NCBI RefSeq assembly: GCF_963678635.1
Contig: NC_087066.1
Coordinates: forward strand, 63,060,282-63,124,281
Direction: 5' to 3'
DNA from: Symsagittifera roscoffensis
Taxonomy: Eukaryota > Xenacoelomorpha > Acoela > Convolutidae
DNA: 64,000 nucleotides
Shown: positions 31,076 through 43,298 of the stretch, piece after piece
Position numbering within the stretch: position 1 is the stretch's first letter
How the letters are laid out: every line of letters starts with the position of its first letter
The notes under the pieces: model-generated
What the model was told of the DNA's origin: nothing
The model's input: only the letters and a program-made list of their open reading frames with translations
Database searches by the model: none
Program-made: the position numbers and the translations under genes

Positions 31076-31900
31076 TGTCAGAAGAATAAACCTACAAAAA
31101 AATCTTAATAAAGCTCCCTTGCAGCAGTGGGGACAGTTATAAGCAATCCCAATGAAAACAATCCAAATCGATCATAAAAGTGCACTAAGACCATCAAGTC
31201 ACGGCAAAAATTTTTGCTTAGTTGTCATAGATGCATTTTCTATAGATCCCAAGAATATTTATGCACCCTTGCAGACTCTAGAGAAACCATTAAGCTCATC
31301 GAGAAACAGATCACTACATTTGGTATCCCACAAAAAAGTATTCGTGATAATGGAAGTGCATTCATGAGTAACTATTTTGCTCATTGGTACTCTCAGATGG
31401 GAGTCACACTAAGACCAAGAACTACATACTCGCCTTGGACTAACGGAAAAATCGAAGTCCAAAATAAGCAAAAAGTCCACTACTTTCGACATTTCCTGAG
31501 TACCTCTAGCTCAAACTGGTCTGAATTAAAAAAATAAATCTGCTTTTGCTAATAACAACGCTATTAATTAAGTACAGGTCACATTCCATACGAGGTTGTT
31601 TTTGCTATAAAACCTCAGGTTCCCCTCAACCTTAGTTTAATCCGCTACCACGACCAAAACAAAAGATGTATGTCTGATTTCTGCGTTGGCCTCGAAAGTC
31701 ATGCTCCTACCGAGCACAAGTCAAACAATGAGACCATAGATAGATTTCTAAAAAATTAAATTTCTGGCTAAATATTAATGAGGGAAAACGATTTTGAGTT
31801 AATTTATAGTAACACCTTTACCTATTGCCGCCGCATCCCTAATAAGGCCCACATGTTCCGAAGGTAATCTAAATTAGGACCGCCTATAAAAGAAGGCACA
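31075..31900 (+). pseudogene. Element A integrase core
   Basis: DDE triad regions are all recognisable: IQIDHKSALRPSSHGKNFCL (first Asp), SIRDNGSAFMSNYFAHWY (second Asp) and NGKIEVQNKQKVHYFR (Glu), then SGWSEL-like SSSNWSELKK and GHIPYEVVFAIKPQVP. Frame changes occur at about 31215 and 31535. Confidence 0.85.
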
Positions 31901-32782
31901 AAAGTGTTAGTAGAAAACAGATCTAAGCCTCTATTAAAAATCCAAAAACTATTAATTTACGATCCTGACATTATATCATAAGTGAAAAGTTCACGGAGGT
32001 TACGCACGGAAATCAAAGTGATTTTACTAACAACAAAAAAGATTTTTCACCGCAATAATATTTTCGAATAATTCCCTAAAGAACAACAAATGCCCAAACT
32101 ACTAAAAGAGTACTCTGGCAAACTGTTTTCGAGTGATTTCTACGACCAAATAACAAGTAAGCAAACCAACTCTTTCAAAAAACCTAAACAGGTTGAAAAT
32201 CTGCAGTCTACATCTTGGCCAGTAGTAAACAATGGTTATCAGCAAATGGTTGAATATTACTCTACAGTTGAAAATCAAAATACAACAGTCGTACATGAAC
32301 AGTCATTGGATTCAGGTAGAGAAACTATGCTTCTAAGATCTTTCTTCGATGCAACTGCGATTGATCAAATTCTTAGACCTATTCGCAGTTCCACTCCCTA
32401 TCCTACTGATAAAACCCCTAATCCTTCTACTAGTTAAACTAGTAGTTACGGCCAACGCCGTCAACATAGCCGCAGTATAAGTACTAATACTAGTCATTCA
32501 AAAGACTTTGGTCGCCGCCATCCCAACATAACAACACACTATAAGATTCCCTGTCCTCCTGAGTTCTCTCGTTTCTCCGAATCATCAGATAGTTTTGCTG
32601 TCAAAAAAAAAATTCCTCGTAGCGCCCAGGAAAGATTTTTATATATTCGATTTATATTCAAACACTCGTTCCACATATGCATGACTTTCTGAAACTAAAG
32701 TAGCTAAACAGACAAGCCGCCATACAATTTTTCATGGAACTACCGTTTCATCTAGTCTAATTGGTAATTTTAAAAATAAATA
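31900..32782 (+). pseudogene. Element A integrase C-terminus and pol tail
   Basis: VLVENRSKPLLKIQKLLIYD and FPKEQQMPKLLKEYSGKL correspond to the integrase C-terminal module seen in the 56-64 kb array (KPLLKSRKLLHL, HRNHFVEYFPKE). A hydrophilic Ser/Asn/Gln-rich tail follows and ends SSSLIGNFKNK-stop at about 32782. Its last ~50 bp begin the duplicated unit. Confidence 0.7.
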
Positions 32783-34196
32783 ATAAACACCAATTGTTTA
32801 TTCGACAAACATATTTTTTTTACTAGTTTTTATGGCCCTTCTTTTTTGTGTTGAACATTTTTTAAGGAAACAACAAAACCTCCAAAATAATTTTTGTACA
32901 TCAAACTTTGAAATAATTTTAATACACTAGCGAATTTATATCCACAAAGGATCTAATATATTTTATTGCTAAAATATTTTCTAGCGAGTTCTCTACAGCA
33001 TTACTCGGACACCTCATTGCAAACTGCAGTGCTGAGTAGGGCTGCCACTATGCCTGGCACATCTCTTCCAAAATTATGTCAAATTTCGCTTTCTTCTGAA
33101 CTCATTTTCAGACTTTGGCATCTTGGAGAAGTCCTCTTGGAACTAAAACAAAAATACACTCTTTATATAATTTTTTGTTTCCACCCTAAATAAATCAACT
33201 TGTTTTCTATGTTACTTTTTGTTTTGGTTGTATAACTAACGAATCTTCCATTCTGTCCAAGAGTTAAGGACAAAAAGTCCATTTTATCTACCGAGACCAG
33301 CTCCGCTCCGTTCCATGGACTCCATGCTTCTTAGTGTGATATTGAGTCTGAGTCTGCAGTGTGATAGTGAGCCTTAGTGTGATAGTGAGCCTTGCCCAAA
33401 AAACTCCTCCGAGTTTAAAACAGGGTAGCTCCGGATGAAGCTCCTGTCCATCCAGAGCATCATCTCCCGTGGTGTCAAATTTAATCTTGTTTCCACCAAA
33501 CCATCATAAAGACTAACCCTCCTTTCGTATTCTTGTCCTCCTGCAAGGCTTCTTGGGTAAAACCCAGCTTTTTTTTAGTTTAAACATTCGAGTAAATGGG
33601 AAATCGACTAAATGGTCTTCCGGCTGGACAAAAGTCTTTTTCTTTCAAATAAATCTAATTTTTTTCTTAAATAAAATCAAACGAAGTTGAACCAAAAGCT
33701 TTAAAATGATGTTGTTCTTAGTTCTCTCTTATGAAGAGATTCTTTTAAAAAGTTTTCCTTCTCTAATCGGGAAGTAGAATGCAGTTACGTTTTAACAACC
33801 GATTAAACGAATAACAAATTAAACCGCTACATGTTAACAAAACGAAACGGAAAACCACGACATTGAACACGAATGGAAAAAACCACATCATTGAAAAAGA
33901 ATGCCGAAGAAAATACCGAAGAAAGACTTTAAAACGGGTCATCTCCGAAAAACACCAAATAATAACGGCCAATCAGAGCATAGGTTTGCAAAAAAGAAAA
34001 CCAGCCTTGAAGAACCAACTGATATACAGTTACTTTCATTCTAACTCAATTTCACATCTTGCATTCTAATCTCCTCTCTTCAGCTAATAAATCTACTGAA
34101 TTCCTCCACTAAATAACAAATCTGACTCAGATTCCGCATCGGAAAAACATCCACAAATTGACAAATCCTAACATTGAGCAGGAAGAAGGTGAAGTG
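32783..34196 (+). other. Pol-env spacer / env leader, unit 1
   Basis: 1.4 kb with no clear gene. 33863-34069 has a basic 68-codon frame (KECRRKYRRKTLKRVISEKH) that also occurs in unit 2 (39822-40184 frame). It may be a leader region of env by analogy with the minus-strand copies. An LTR-like role could not be shown. Confidence 0.5.
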
Positions 34197-36416
34197 ATGG
34201 ATCAGGTTCCCATTCTAACGACTCTCGAGGATTTGCTTAAAGTTAGTACTTTAAAAAATTCTTTGCTATCACTAACTACCAAAAAAAACTGCAACAAATT
34301 TATTTGGTTGGTCTTTTAAACCTAATGTTTTTTCAAATCAGACCTCAGCATTTGATCCAAAAGAACAATCGTATGCAAACACTGCAAATAATCATCAGGT
34401 CGCTCACTTTGATAGTCAATTAAGGACTTCTAACAAAATTTTTTCTCTGAACAAAGTTGCACCTGGCAAAGTTCAACCAGAAAAAGTTAAAGTAACCCAT
34501 GCTTATACTACTTTTTGTCAGATACATTATCTCACTAAAGTAAATGCGACAATGTGTCAAATTAAACAACAATCATTGCGTTGGTTCTGCGGTTCATTTG
34601 ATTCGAGTGATATCGATGCTCGACAAAACGTAATCAATACTGATCTCCATTTATCTGCCAATCAATGTAAATCGGCCGCCGACAGAGGCTATCTGAACCT
34701 AAGCTATGCTAGTGTTGGAAGTATTCCTTTCAATTTAAAGGATAAAACAATAACTAATGCCCATGCTGGCAAAGTTGGCGGCAAAAATCATAATGAATTT
34801 GATGGCCGTTGATGGATCAAACTAGACACTTTTGGAAATTGCATGAAAAATGTAACTGCAAGTGTTAACCTCAAAGATGGAACAGTCAACAATTGGCAAA
34901 GCATTCCTTTTCCCTGTCCAGTGTGAGAAACAGGATCCAGTGTTCCTTTTCCCTATCCAGTGTTCCCTGTCCAGTTTTCCCTGTCCAGTGTTCCTTTTCC
35001 CTGTCCAGTGTTATGCTTAGCGGATGAGAAACAAAATCCTTAGATGCTTTTGCTTATAGTTGGGAAGAACCCACAAAATGTATTTTCACCGTCTTAAACA
35101 GACTTCTGGCTAAGATGATTCAAAACGCAGAATCATACTATGAAATCAAAGACCTTTTTAGCCCATCAATTCACTCTATTCAAACAAGGGACACTCAAAA
35201 ATGTATGCTGCTGGTGACGAATAAACCGCAATCTCTTTGTGGTCATCCTAGAATAGTATAACCAGCTTTTTTTGATTCATTTTTCTTCTCCTCGCATATA
35301 CTGAAAATTTAAATGTGGATACTGGAATCCAAATTAAACTAAAGCCAGAAACGGGAATTATTCATCATGCCGGCCAACCAAAATCTACTTTTCTCACAAC
35401 AAGTGAAAATTTGCCGCCACTTAAGTTCTTAACTAGTCAAACTGACTATGAAGCTCATATAGGTACCAACTTGGATTAAATGTTTCTCAATAGCTTCTAC
35501 ATGCTTAGAACGGCCGAAATGGTTCTTATGAAAAATCAATTTGAGCTAGAATGCTCCTCAATCTTAAATACTCTAATGCTTTCACTTGAAAGCCCACGTT
35601 TGGCTGGCTACATTTTAACTCAGAACCGCTCTATGTTCTTTGAGACCAATGGCAATGTTGCCTGGCTCTACCATTGTCCGAAATTTTATTCACCTTTGCA
35701 ATTAATGGATGAATGCTATAATCGCATTCCCATTATGTATAAGGAAAAGATTCAATTTGTCGATCCAATTACGCGACAAACTTTTCAGTCGGCATATCTA
35801 CAAGACTGTTCAGACAAACATTTAAATCTCTTTCAACTAGATGTTGATGATGATAAGTCCTGGATTGAATTAACCCCTCAAATTACAAGGGATACAGGAC
35901 CATATCTCTTTAAACCAAAAGAGATAGTTCAACAGATTAAGCATTCTTTTGTCTCTAGTCAACGTACTTCAATCTACACATATGCTCAAAAGCAAAATTT
36001 TTGGAATATGATTTCCGATAATTCTGAATATGATTTCCGAGATGAAAGGAATACTGCAAAAAGTATCCAGGTCCTTTCTAAACGCCCAAAAATTTCTTTT
36101 CACGGACTCATATAGCCCACTAAGTTCTTCTCAAACAATATATTTGGACTATCTCATCGCTCCATTTTTTTGGAAAAACGAATACACCCGTATATTCGGG
36201 AAAGTACAATACTATTTAGAAAAATGCGGAATAGTCTTCGCCTCTTTTCTATTTGTGAAATTCATACTAGATTGCCTAGTATTCATAATTAAGGCTATGC
36301 ATATCCACAAAATCACCGGTCGCTCACTACCCTTTGGCAAAGTATTGCTTGCCGCCTCATACAATATACTTTTCACATACTTTTCAAATAAATTCTACTG
36401 TTCTAGGATATACTAA
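34197..36416 (+). pseudogene. Env-like glycoprotein gene, copy 1, unit 1
   Basis: Old retroviral-type envelope gene, broken. It starts MDQVPILTTLEDLLKVST. The ectodomain includes NATMCQIKQQSLRWFCGSFD and, after several stops and a minisatellite (34905-35010), the 211-codon frame 35480-36115 with GNVAWLYHCPKFYSPLQLMD and RIPIMYKEKIQFVDPITRQT. A frame change at 36030-36115 leads to a C-terminal frame with a membrane-spanning run FASFLFVKFILDCLVFII at about 36240-36290. This type of Env resembles glycoproteins of invertebrate Ty3/gypsy and BEL elements related to chuvirus glycoproteins (recollection, unsearched). An extra A in an A-run at ~34281 shifts the N-terminal frame. Confidence 0.75.
34905..35010. 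repeat. Minisatellite inside env (unit 1)
   Basis: Imperfect repeats of TTCCCTGTCCAGTG / CCTTTTCCCTGTCCAGTGTT. They expand the env coding segment that reads IPFPCPV. The same block occurs in unit 2 at about 41019-41123. Confidence 0.88.
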
Positions 36417-36427
36417 CTGATTCAACT

Positions 36428-37076
36428 ATGGACGCAACACTTGACGACGACTTGAGAGGATTTGAGGATCTTCTCTCACTCCTGCCACCAACCGATCCAC
36501 TCGACTCGCAGATTTCAGCACTCATTCAACAACCAACTGTTTCTACTACTACAACCCCCACTGCAAAGACCACCTCAACACGATCCTTCGTTGAGCCACT
36601 ACTTCAAACCAATTCAGCTGTCCCAATAACTACAGCTTCAAATCCACGACCCCTAAAAGTTTCACCCCCTGATTTCAAAATACCCCTGGTTCCCTCGAAT
36701 TCCAGAATTAAAAAGCGAACCCAGATTTTAAAACCATATAAGATACTAACGGCAAATACGACGGTATCAACTTCTCAATATCCAATGACCATCAGGCGAC
36801 AGCCCTTACACCCCACTGAATTAAATACTAAGTGAGATATTCAGTTAGAAAGGGAACAATACATTAATTCTAACAGTAATCCCGGCTTCGATATGGATCT
36901 CAATTATGCTTTGAATCCATTAATCAACCGTTTTAAATTAGAAGCCTATCACCCCATAAAAAAATGTACTCCATAACTATACATGAAACGCATCAAATCC
37001 GGGTGCTAAAAAAGCAAACCCATAATTTGAAAACAAAAAATCACCAACTTATAGCCCGGTTGGAAGGAAAATTATA
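36428..37076 (+). pseudogene. Accessory ORF after env, unit 1 (truncated)
   Basis: The open frame 36428-36835 begins MDATLDDDLRGFEDLLSLLP and then becomes Pro/Thr/Ser-rich. A TAG-like nonsense change (AAGTGA where unit 2 has AAGTTA) stops it at 36833. Downstream about 109 bp is missing relative to unit 2, which removes the start of the coiled-coil end. Function unknown; see the unit 2 copy. Confidence 0.7.
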
Positions 37077-37079
37077 AAA

Positions 37080-37715
37080 ACTTATCCTTTCATTTAAACA
37101 TTTATTCTTTCGTTTTATATAGCTATGTAGTATAGCTATTAATTTTGCCTTTCTCATTAATTTTGATTTTTATAAAAAAACAAAAAAACAAAAAATACCC
37201 CTTTTGTATGAACCAGTCCTCCCCTTATTACGCATATGGACACCCACTTCACATACTTCAGGACGAAAAGGAAACTTCGAGAAAAGAATGTTCAAGGAAT
37301 GATAATATTAAATTGACCTGCAAACTTTTGAGAAACAAATAATTTTGATGTATTTAATTTTATAGTTAAATCTCTTGGTTGTGTAAACTCTATTTTGATT
37401 TATAAATGTAACTGATGTATTTATATTCATTCAAGCCTGACTCAAAGTATCATTTGTTCAAAAACATCTGCTACCTATCTTTACCAACAAACGATTGAAC
37501 AAACTTCATGAGATTGAAAGAAAAAGCTTTGATCGATCAACAATTACCCTACTATTCAAGTGAAAGAAAAAAAGAAAGTTTTAGTTTTTTTCCTCTCCAA
37601 ATAGGAGGATGGATATGTTCTGATTTCAAATAGAAACAGAAACATTAGTTTTTTTATTGAGCTCACAAAGTGTGACGCCGAAGCCACCACAAAATTAATA
37701 TGTTTTTATTCCCTT
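37080..37715 (+). other. Retroelement tail between accessory ORF and second env fragment, unit 1
   Basis: AT-rich. It contains a purine run GTGAAAGAAAAAAAGAAAG at about 37560-37580 that could be a polypurine tract, followed by CACAAAGTGTGACGCCGAAG. An LTR boundary could not be confirmed. The same block is in unit 2 at ~43300-43937. Confidence 0.45.
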
Positions 37716-38846
37716 GCCAACCAAAATCTACTTTTCTCACAACAAGTGAAGATTTGCCGCCACCTAAGTTCTTAACTAGTCAAATTGACTATGAAGCTCA
37801 TATAGGTACCAACTTGGACTAAATGTTTCTCAAAAGCTTCTACATGCTTAGAACGGCCGAAATGGTTCTTATGAAAAATCAATTTGAGCTAGAATGCTCC
37901 TCAATCTTAAATACTCTAATGCTTTCACTCGAGATCCCACGTATGGCTGGCTACGTATTAATTCAGAATAGATCTCAGAATGTTCTTGGAGATCAATGAC
38001 AATGTTGCCTGGCTCTGTAATTTCCGAAAATTTATTAACCTTTGCAACTGATGGATCAATGCTATAATCGCATTCTCATAATGTTGAAGGAAAATATTCG
38101 ACTTGTCGATCCATTTACCCGACAAACTCTTCAATCGGCAGACTTACAAGACTGTTACGATAAACATTTAAAGATTTTCCAACTAGATGTTGATGATGAC
38201 AAGTCCTGGATTGAATTAACACCCTAAAAACAATGGATACAGGACCAAATCTCTTTAAAACAAAAGATATAGTTAAGCAAATTAAGCGTTCTTTAGCGTC
38301 CAGTCAAGGTGCTTCCATTTACACTTTTGCTCATATGCAAAGTTTTTACAAAATGATTTCTGATAAATGAGAAAAGAAAGGAATACTGCTAAAAGTGTCT
38401 AGATTGTTTCTAAATGCCCAAAAATTTCTTTTTTGGGACTCATATAGCCCACTAAGCTCTTCTCAAATTATAACTATATTGTTTCTCCTGATTTTTGGAA
38501 AAACTAACACACCGGTATTTTCGGGAGAATACAGTTCTAATTAGAAAAATGTGGAATAGCCTTCGCCTTATTCCTCTCTGTGAAATTCATACTAGATTGT
38601 CTAGTATTTATAAAAAAAAGCCTTGCATATTCACAAAATTACCGGCCGCTCACTACATTTTGGCAAAGTTTTGCTTGCCGCCTCGTGTTATGAACTTTTC
38701 ACTTCTACAGTGACCTCGATTTTCACTCAGGATGAACAAACTGAAAAACTAGAAGAATTTGATCATAAAGTACAGGCACTTCTTTTAGAAGAAGTTGATA
38801 ATATCAACCATTATCGCAAGTATCCTGCCATCCAATTAACAGGCTT
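37716..38846 (+). pseudogene. Env-like gene, diverged partial copy 2, unit 1
   Basis: It starts within the ectodomain (parallel to 35380 onward: CTACTTTTCTCACAACAAGT) and runs to a C-terminal segment past the membrane span, EKLEEFDHKVQALLLEEVDN. Frames 38042-38227 and 38623-38877 carry RILIMLKENIRLVDPFTRQT and ITGRSLHFGKVLLAAS. It differs from copy 1 by many substitutions and stops, so it derives from a separate, older insertion. Confidence 0.8.
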
Positions 38847-40311
38847 TTTCATGGAACTACCGTTTCATCTAGTCTAATTGGTAATTTTAAAAATAAATAA
38901 TAAACACCAATTGTTTATTCGACAAACATATTTTTTTACTAGTTTTTATGGCCCTTCTTTTTTGTGTTGAAAATTTTTTAAGGAAACAACAAAACCTCCA
39001 AAATAATTTTTGTACATCAAACTTTGAAATAATTTTAATACACTAGCGAATTTATATCCACAAAGGATCTAATATATTTTATTGCTAAAACATTTTCTAG
39101 CGAGTTCTCTACAGCATTACTCGGGCACCTCATTGCAAACTGCAGTGCTGAGTAGGGCTGCCACTATGCCTGGCACATCTCTTCCAAAATTATGTCAAAT
39201 TTCGCTTTCTTCTGAACTCATTTTCAGACTTTGGCATCTTGGAGAAGTCCTCTTGGAACTAAAACAAAAATACACTCTTTATTTAATTTTTTTTTTCCAC
39301 CCTAAATAAATCAACTTGTTTTCTATGTTACTTTTTGTTTTGGTTGTATAACTAACGAATCTTCCATTCTGTCCAAGAGTTAAGGACAAAAAGTCCATTT
39401 TATCTACCGAGACCAGCTCCGCTCCGTTCCATGGACTCCATGCTTCTTAGTGTGATATTGAGTCTGAGTCTGCAGTGTGATAGTGTGCCTTAGTGTGATA
39501 GTGAGCCTTGCCCAAAAATCTCCTCCGAGTTTAAAACAGGTTAGCTCCGGATGAAGCTCCTGTCCATCCAGAGCATCATCTCCCGTGGTGTCAAATTTAA
39601 TCTTGTTTCCACCAAACCATCATAAAGACTAACCCTCCTTTCGTATTCTTGTCCTCCTGCAAGGCTTCTTGGGTAAAACCCAGCTTTTTTTTAGTTTAAA
39701 CATTCGAGTAAATGAGAAATCGACTAAATGGTCTTCCGGCTGGACAGAAGTCTTTTTCTTTCAAATTAATCTAATTTTTTTCTCAAATAAAATCAAACGA
39801 AGTTGAACCAAAAGCTTTAAAATGATGTTGTTTTTAGTTCTCTCTTATGAAGAGATTCTTTTAAAAAGTTTTCCTTGTCTAATCGGAAGTAGAATGCAGT
39901 TACGTTTTAACAACCGATTAAACGAACAACAAATTAAACCGCTACATGTTAACAAAACGAAACGGAAAACCGCGACATTGAACACGAATGGAAAAAACCA
40001 CATCATTGAAAAAGAATGCCGAAGAAAATACCGAAGAAAGACTTTAAAACGGGTCATCTCCGAAAAACACCAAATAATAACGGCCAATCAGAGCATAGGT
40101 TTGCAAAAAAGAAAACCAGCCTTGAAGAACCAACTGATATACAGTTACTTTCATTCTAACTCAATTTCACATCTTGCATTCTAATCTCCTCTCTTCAGCT
40201 AATAAATCTACTGAATTCCTCCACTAAATAACAAATCTGACTCAGATTCCGCATCGGAAAAACATCCACAAATTGACAAATCCTAACATTGAGCAGGAAG
40301 AAGGTGAAGTG

Positions 40312-42568
40312 ATGGATCAGGTTCCCATTCTAACGACTCTCGAGGATTTGCTTAAAGTTAGTACTTTAAAAAATTCTTTGCTATCACTAACTACCAAAAA
40401 AACTGCAACAAATTTATTTGGTTGGTCTTTTAAACCTAATGTTTTTTCAAATCAGACCTAAGCATTTGATCCAAAAGAACAATTGTATGCAAACACTGCA
40501 AATAATCATCAGGTCGCTCACTTTGATTGTCAATTAAGGATTCTAACAAAATTTTCTCTCTGAACAAAGTTGCACCTGGCAAAGTTCAACCAGAAAAAGT
40601 TAAAGTAACCCATGCTTATAATACTTTTTGTCAGATACATTATTGCACTAAAGTAAATGCGACGATGTGTCAAATTAAACAACAATCATTGCGTTGGTTC
40701 TGCGGTTCATTTGATTCGAGTGATATCGATGCTCGACAAAACGTAATCAATACTGATCTCCATTTATCTGCCGATCAACGTAAATCGGCCGCCGACAGAG
40801 GCTATCTGAACCTAAGCTATGATAGTGTTGGAAGTATTCCTTTCAATTTAAAGGATAAAACAATAACTAATGCCCATGCTGGCAAAGTTGGCGGCAAAAA
40901 TCATAATGAATTTGATGGCCGTTGATGGATCAAACTAGACACTTTTGGAAATTGCATGAAAAATGTAACTGCAAGTGTTAACCTCAAAGATGGAACAGTC
41001 AACAATTGGCAAAGCATTCCTTTTCCCTGTCCAGTGTGAGAAACAGGATCCAGTGTTCCTTTTCCCTATCCAGTGTTCCCTGTCCAGTTTTCCCTGTCCA
41101 GTGTTCCTTTTCCCTGTCCAGTGTTATGCTTAGCGGATGAGAAACAAAATCCTTAGATGCTTTTGCTTATAGTTGGGAAGAACCCACAAAATGTATTTTC
41201 ACCGTCTTAAACAGACTTCTGGCTAAGATGATTCAAAACGCAGAATCATACTATGAAATCAAAGACATTTTTAGCCCATCAATTCACTCTATTCAAACAA
41301 GGGACACTCAAAAATGTATGCTGCTGGTGACGAATAAACCGCAATCTCTTTGTGGTCATCCTAGAATAGTATAACCAGCTTTTTTTGATTCATTTTTCTT
41401 CTCCTCGCATATACTGAAAATTTAAATGTGGATACTGGAATCCAAATTAAACTAAAGCCAGAAACGGGAAATATTCATCATGCCGGCCAACCAAAATCTA
41501 CTTTTCTCACAACAAGTGAAAATTTGCCGCCACTTAAGTTCTTAACTAGTCAAACTGACTATGAAGCTCATATAGGTACCAACTTGGATTAAATGTTTCT
41601 CAATAGCTTCTACATGCTTAGAACGGCCGAAATGGTTCTTATGAAAAATCAATTTGAGCTAGAATGCTCCTCAATCTTAAATACTCTAATGCTTTCACTT
41701 GAAAGCCCACGTTTGGCTGGCTACATTTTAACTCAGAACCGCTCTATGTTCTTTGAGACCAATGGCAATGTTGCCTGGCTCTACCATTGTCCGAAATTTT
41801 ATTCACCTTTGCAATTAATGGATGAATGCTATAATCGCATTCCCATTATGTATAAGGAAAAGATTCAATTTGTCGATCCAATTACGCGACAAACTTTTCA
41901 GTCGGCATATCTACAAGACTGTTCAGACAAACATTTAAATCTCTTTCAACTAGATGTTGATGATGATAAGTCCTGGATTGAATTAACCCCTCAAATTACA
42001 AGGGATACAGGACCATATCTCTTTAAACTAAAAGAGATAGTTCAACAGATTAAGCATTCTTTTGCCTCTAGTCAAGGTACTTCAATCTACACATATGCTC
42101 AAAAGCAAAATTTTTGGAATATGATTTCCGATAATTCTGAATATGATTTCCGAGATGAAAGGAATACTGCAAAAAGTATCCAGGTCCTTTCTAAACGCCC
42201 GAAAATTTCTTTTCACGGACTCATATAGCCCACTAGGTTCTTCTCAAACAATATATTTGGTCTATCTCATCGCTCCAAACTTTTGGAAAAACGAATACAC
42301 CCGTATATTCGGGAAAGTACAATACTATTTAGAAAAATGCGGAATAGTCTTCGCCTCTTTTCTATTTGTGAAATTCATACTAGATTGTCTAGTATTCATA
42401 ATTAAGGCTATGCATATTCACAAAATCACCGGCCGCTCACTACACTTTGGCAAAGTATTGCTTGCCGCCTCATACAATATACTTTTCACATACTTTTCAA
42501 ATAAATTCTACTGTTCTAGGATATACCAACTGATTCAACTATGGACGCAACACTTGACGACGACTTGA
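40312..42568 (+). pseudogene. Env-like glycoprotein gene, copy 1, unit 2
   Basis: Same structure as in unit 1. Here the N-terminal A-run has one A fewer and stays in frame, but a TAA occurs at ~40457 where unit 1 has TCA. Both units share the TGA after NHNEFDGR (40923) and the env minisatellite. The main frame 41593-42228 and the C-terminal frame 42143-42568 overlap, so one frameshift separates ectodomain from membrane span. Shared breaks imply the gene was already dead before duplication. Confidence 0.75.
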
Positions 42569-43298
42569 GAGGATTTGAGGATCTTCTCTCACTCCTGCCA
42601 CCAACCGATCCACTCGACTCGCAGATTTCAGCACTCATTCAACAACCAACTGTTTCTACTACTACAACCCCCACTGCAAAGCCCACCTCAACACGATCCT
42701 TCGTTGAGCCACTACTTCAAACCAATTCAGCTGTCCCAATAACTACAGCTTCAAATCCACGACCCCTAAAAGTTTCACCCCCTGATTTCAAAATACCCCT
42801 GGTTCCCTCGAATTCCAGAATTAAAAAGCGAACCCAGATTTTAAGACCATATAAGATACTTACGGCAAATACGACGGTATCAGCTTCTCAATATCCAATG
42901 ACCATCAGGCGACAGCCCTTACACCCCACTGAATTAAATACTAAGTTAGATATTCAGTTAGAAAGGGAACAATACATTAATTCTAACAGTAATCCCGGCT
43001 TCGATATGGATCTCAATTATGCTTTGAATCCATTAATCAACCGTTTTAAATTAGAAGCCTATCACTCCATAAAAAAATGTACTCCATAACTAATTCCCTT
43101 CTTGAGTATCAAAAAATCTATGGCCCAGCAAAATATCTGACAGCAAAATTACAAATTCCCCAGTTGGATGACTATACTGAGCAAATTCAGCGCAGTCATA
43201 TACATGAAACGCATCAAACCCGGGAGCTAGAAAAGCAAATCCATAATTTGAAAACAAAAAATCACCAACTTATAGCCCGGGTGGAAGGAAAATTATAA
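42541..43298 (+). pseudogene. Accessory ORF after env, unit 2 (best preserved copy)
   Basis: The frame 42541-43089 (182 codons) overlaps the env end by 28 bp in another frame. The N-terminus is acidic/leucine-rich (DDDLRGFEDLLSLL), followed by a Pro/Thr/Ser-rich linker and a Lys/Arg patch (RIKKRTQILRPYK). After a frame break at an A7 run (~43069) the frame 43077-43298 continues with QIPQLDDYTEQIQ and ends RELEKQIHNLKTKNHQLIAR, with Leu every seventh residue. The product would have been roughly 250 residues, with a transactivation-like N-terminus and a zipper-like C-terminus (inference). Not a protein I recognise. Confidence 0.6.

Larger units (their letters stand above)
27600..32782 (+). mobile_element. 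Ty3/gypsy retroelement A, decayed gag-pol
   Basis: Fragments in order: Asn/Gln-rich Gag C-terminus, aspartic protease (DPGS at 28392), macro-like domain, RT, truncated RNase H, integrase core and a Ser/Pro-rich pol tail. Dozens of stops and frameshifts. It is followed by spacer and env, so it was an env-bearing element. No LTR could be identified. Confidence 0.85.
32731..38847 (+). repeat. Tandem duplication, unit 1 (6.1 kb)
   Basis: Near-identical to 38848-45069. It starts inside the pol tail (TTTTTCATGGAACTACCG) and ends in a second env fragment (ATTAACAGGCTTT). The junction at 38839-38850 reads ACAGGCTTTTTCATGG, with TTT shared by both ends. Unit 1 lacks ~109 bp present in unit 2 at about 43093-43201. 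Compared by eye, the differences are sparse single bases and short indels. Confidence 0.92.

Noticed and set aside
32966-34069. Small ORFs in the pol-env spacer (and unit 2 equivalents) as separate genes
   Set aside because: Conserved only because the segment is duplicated; no codon-level conservation with the minus-strand subfamily can be seen by eye. Left as spacer/leader.
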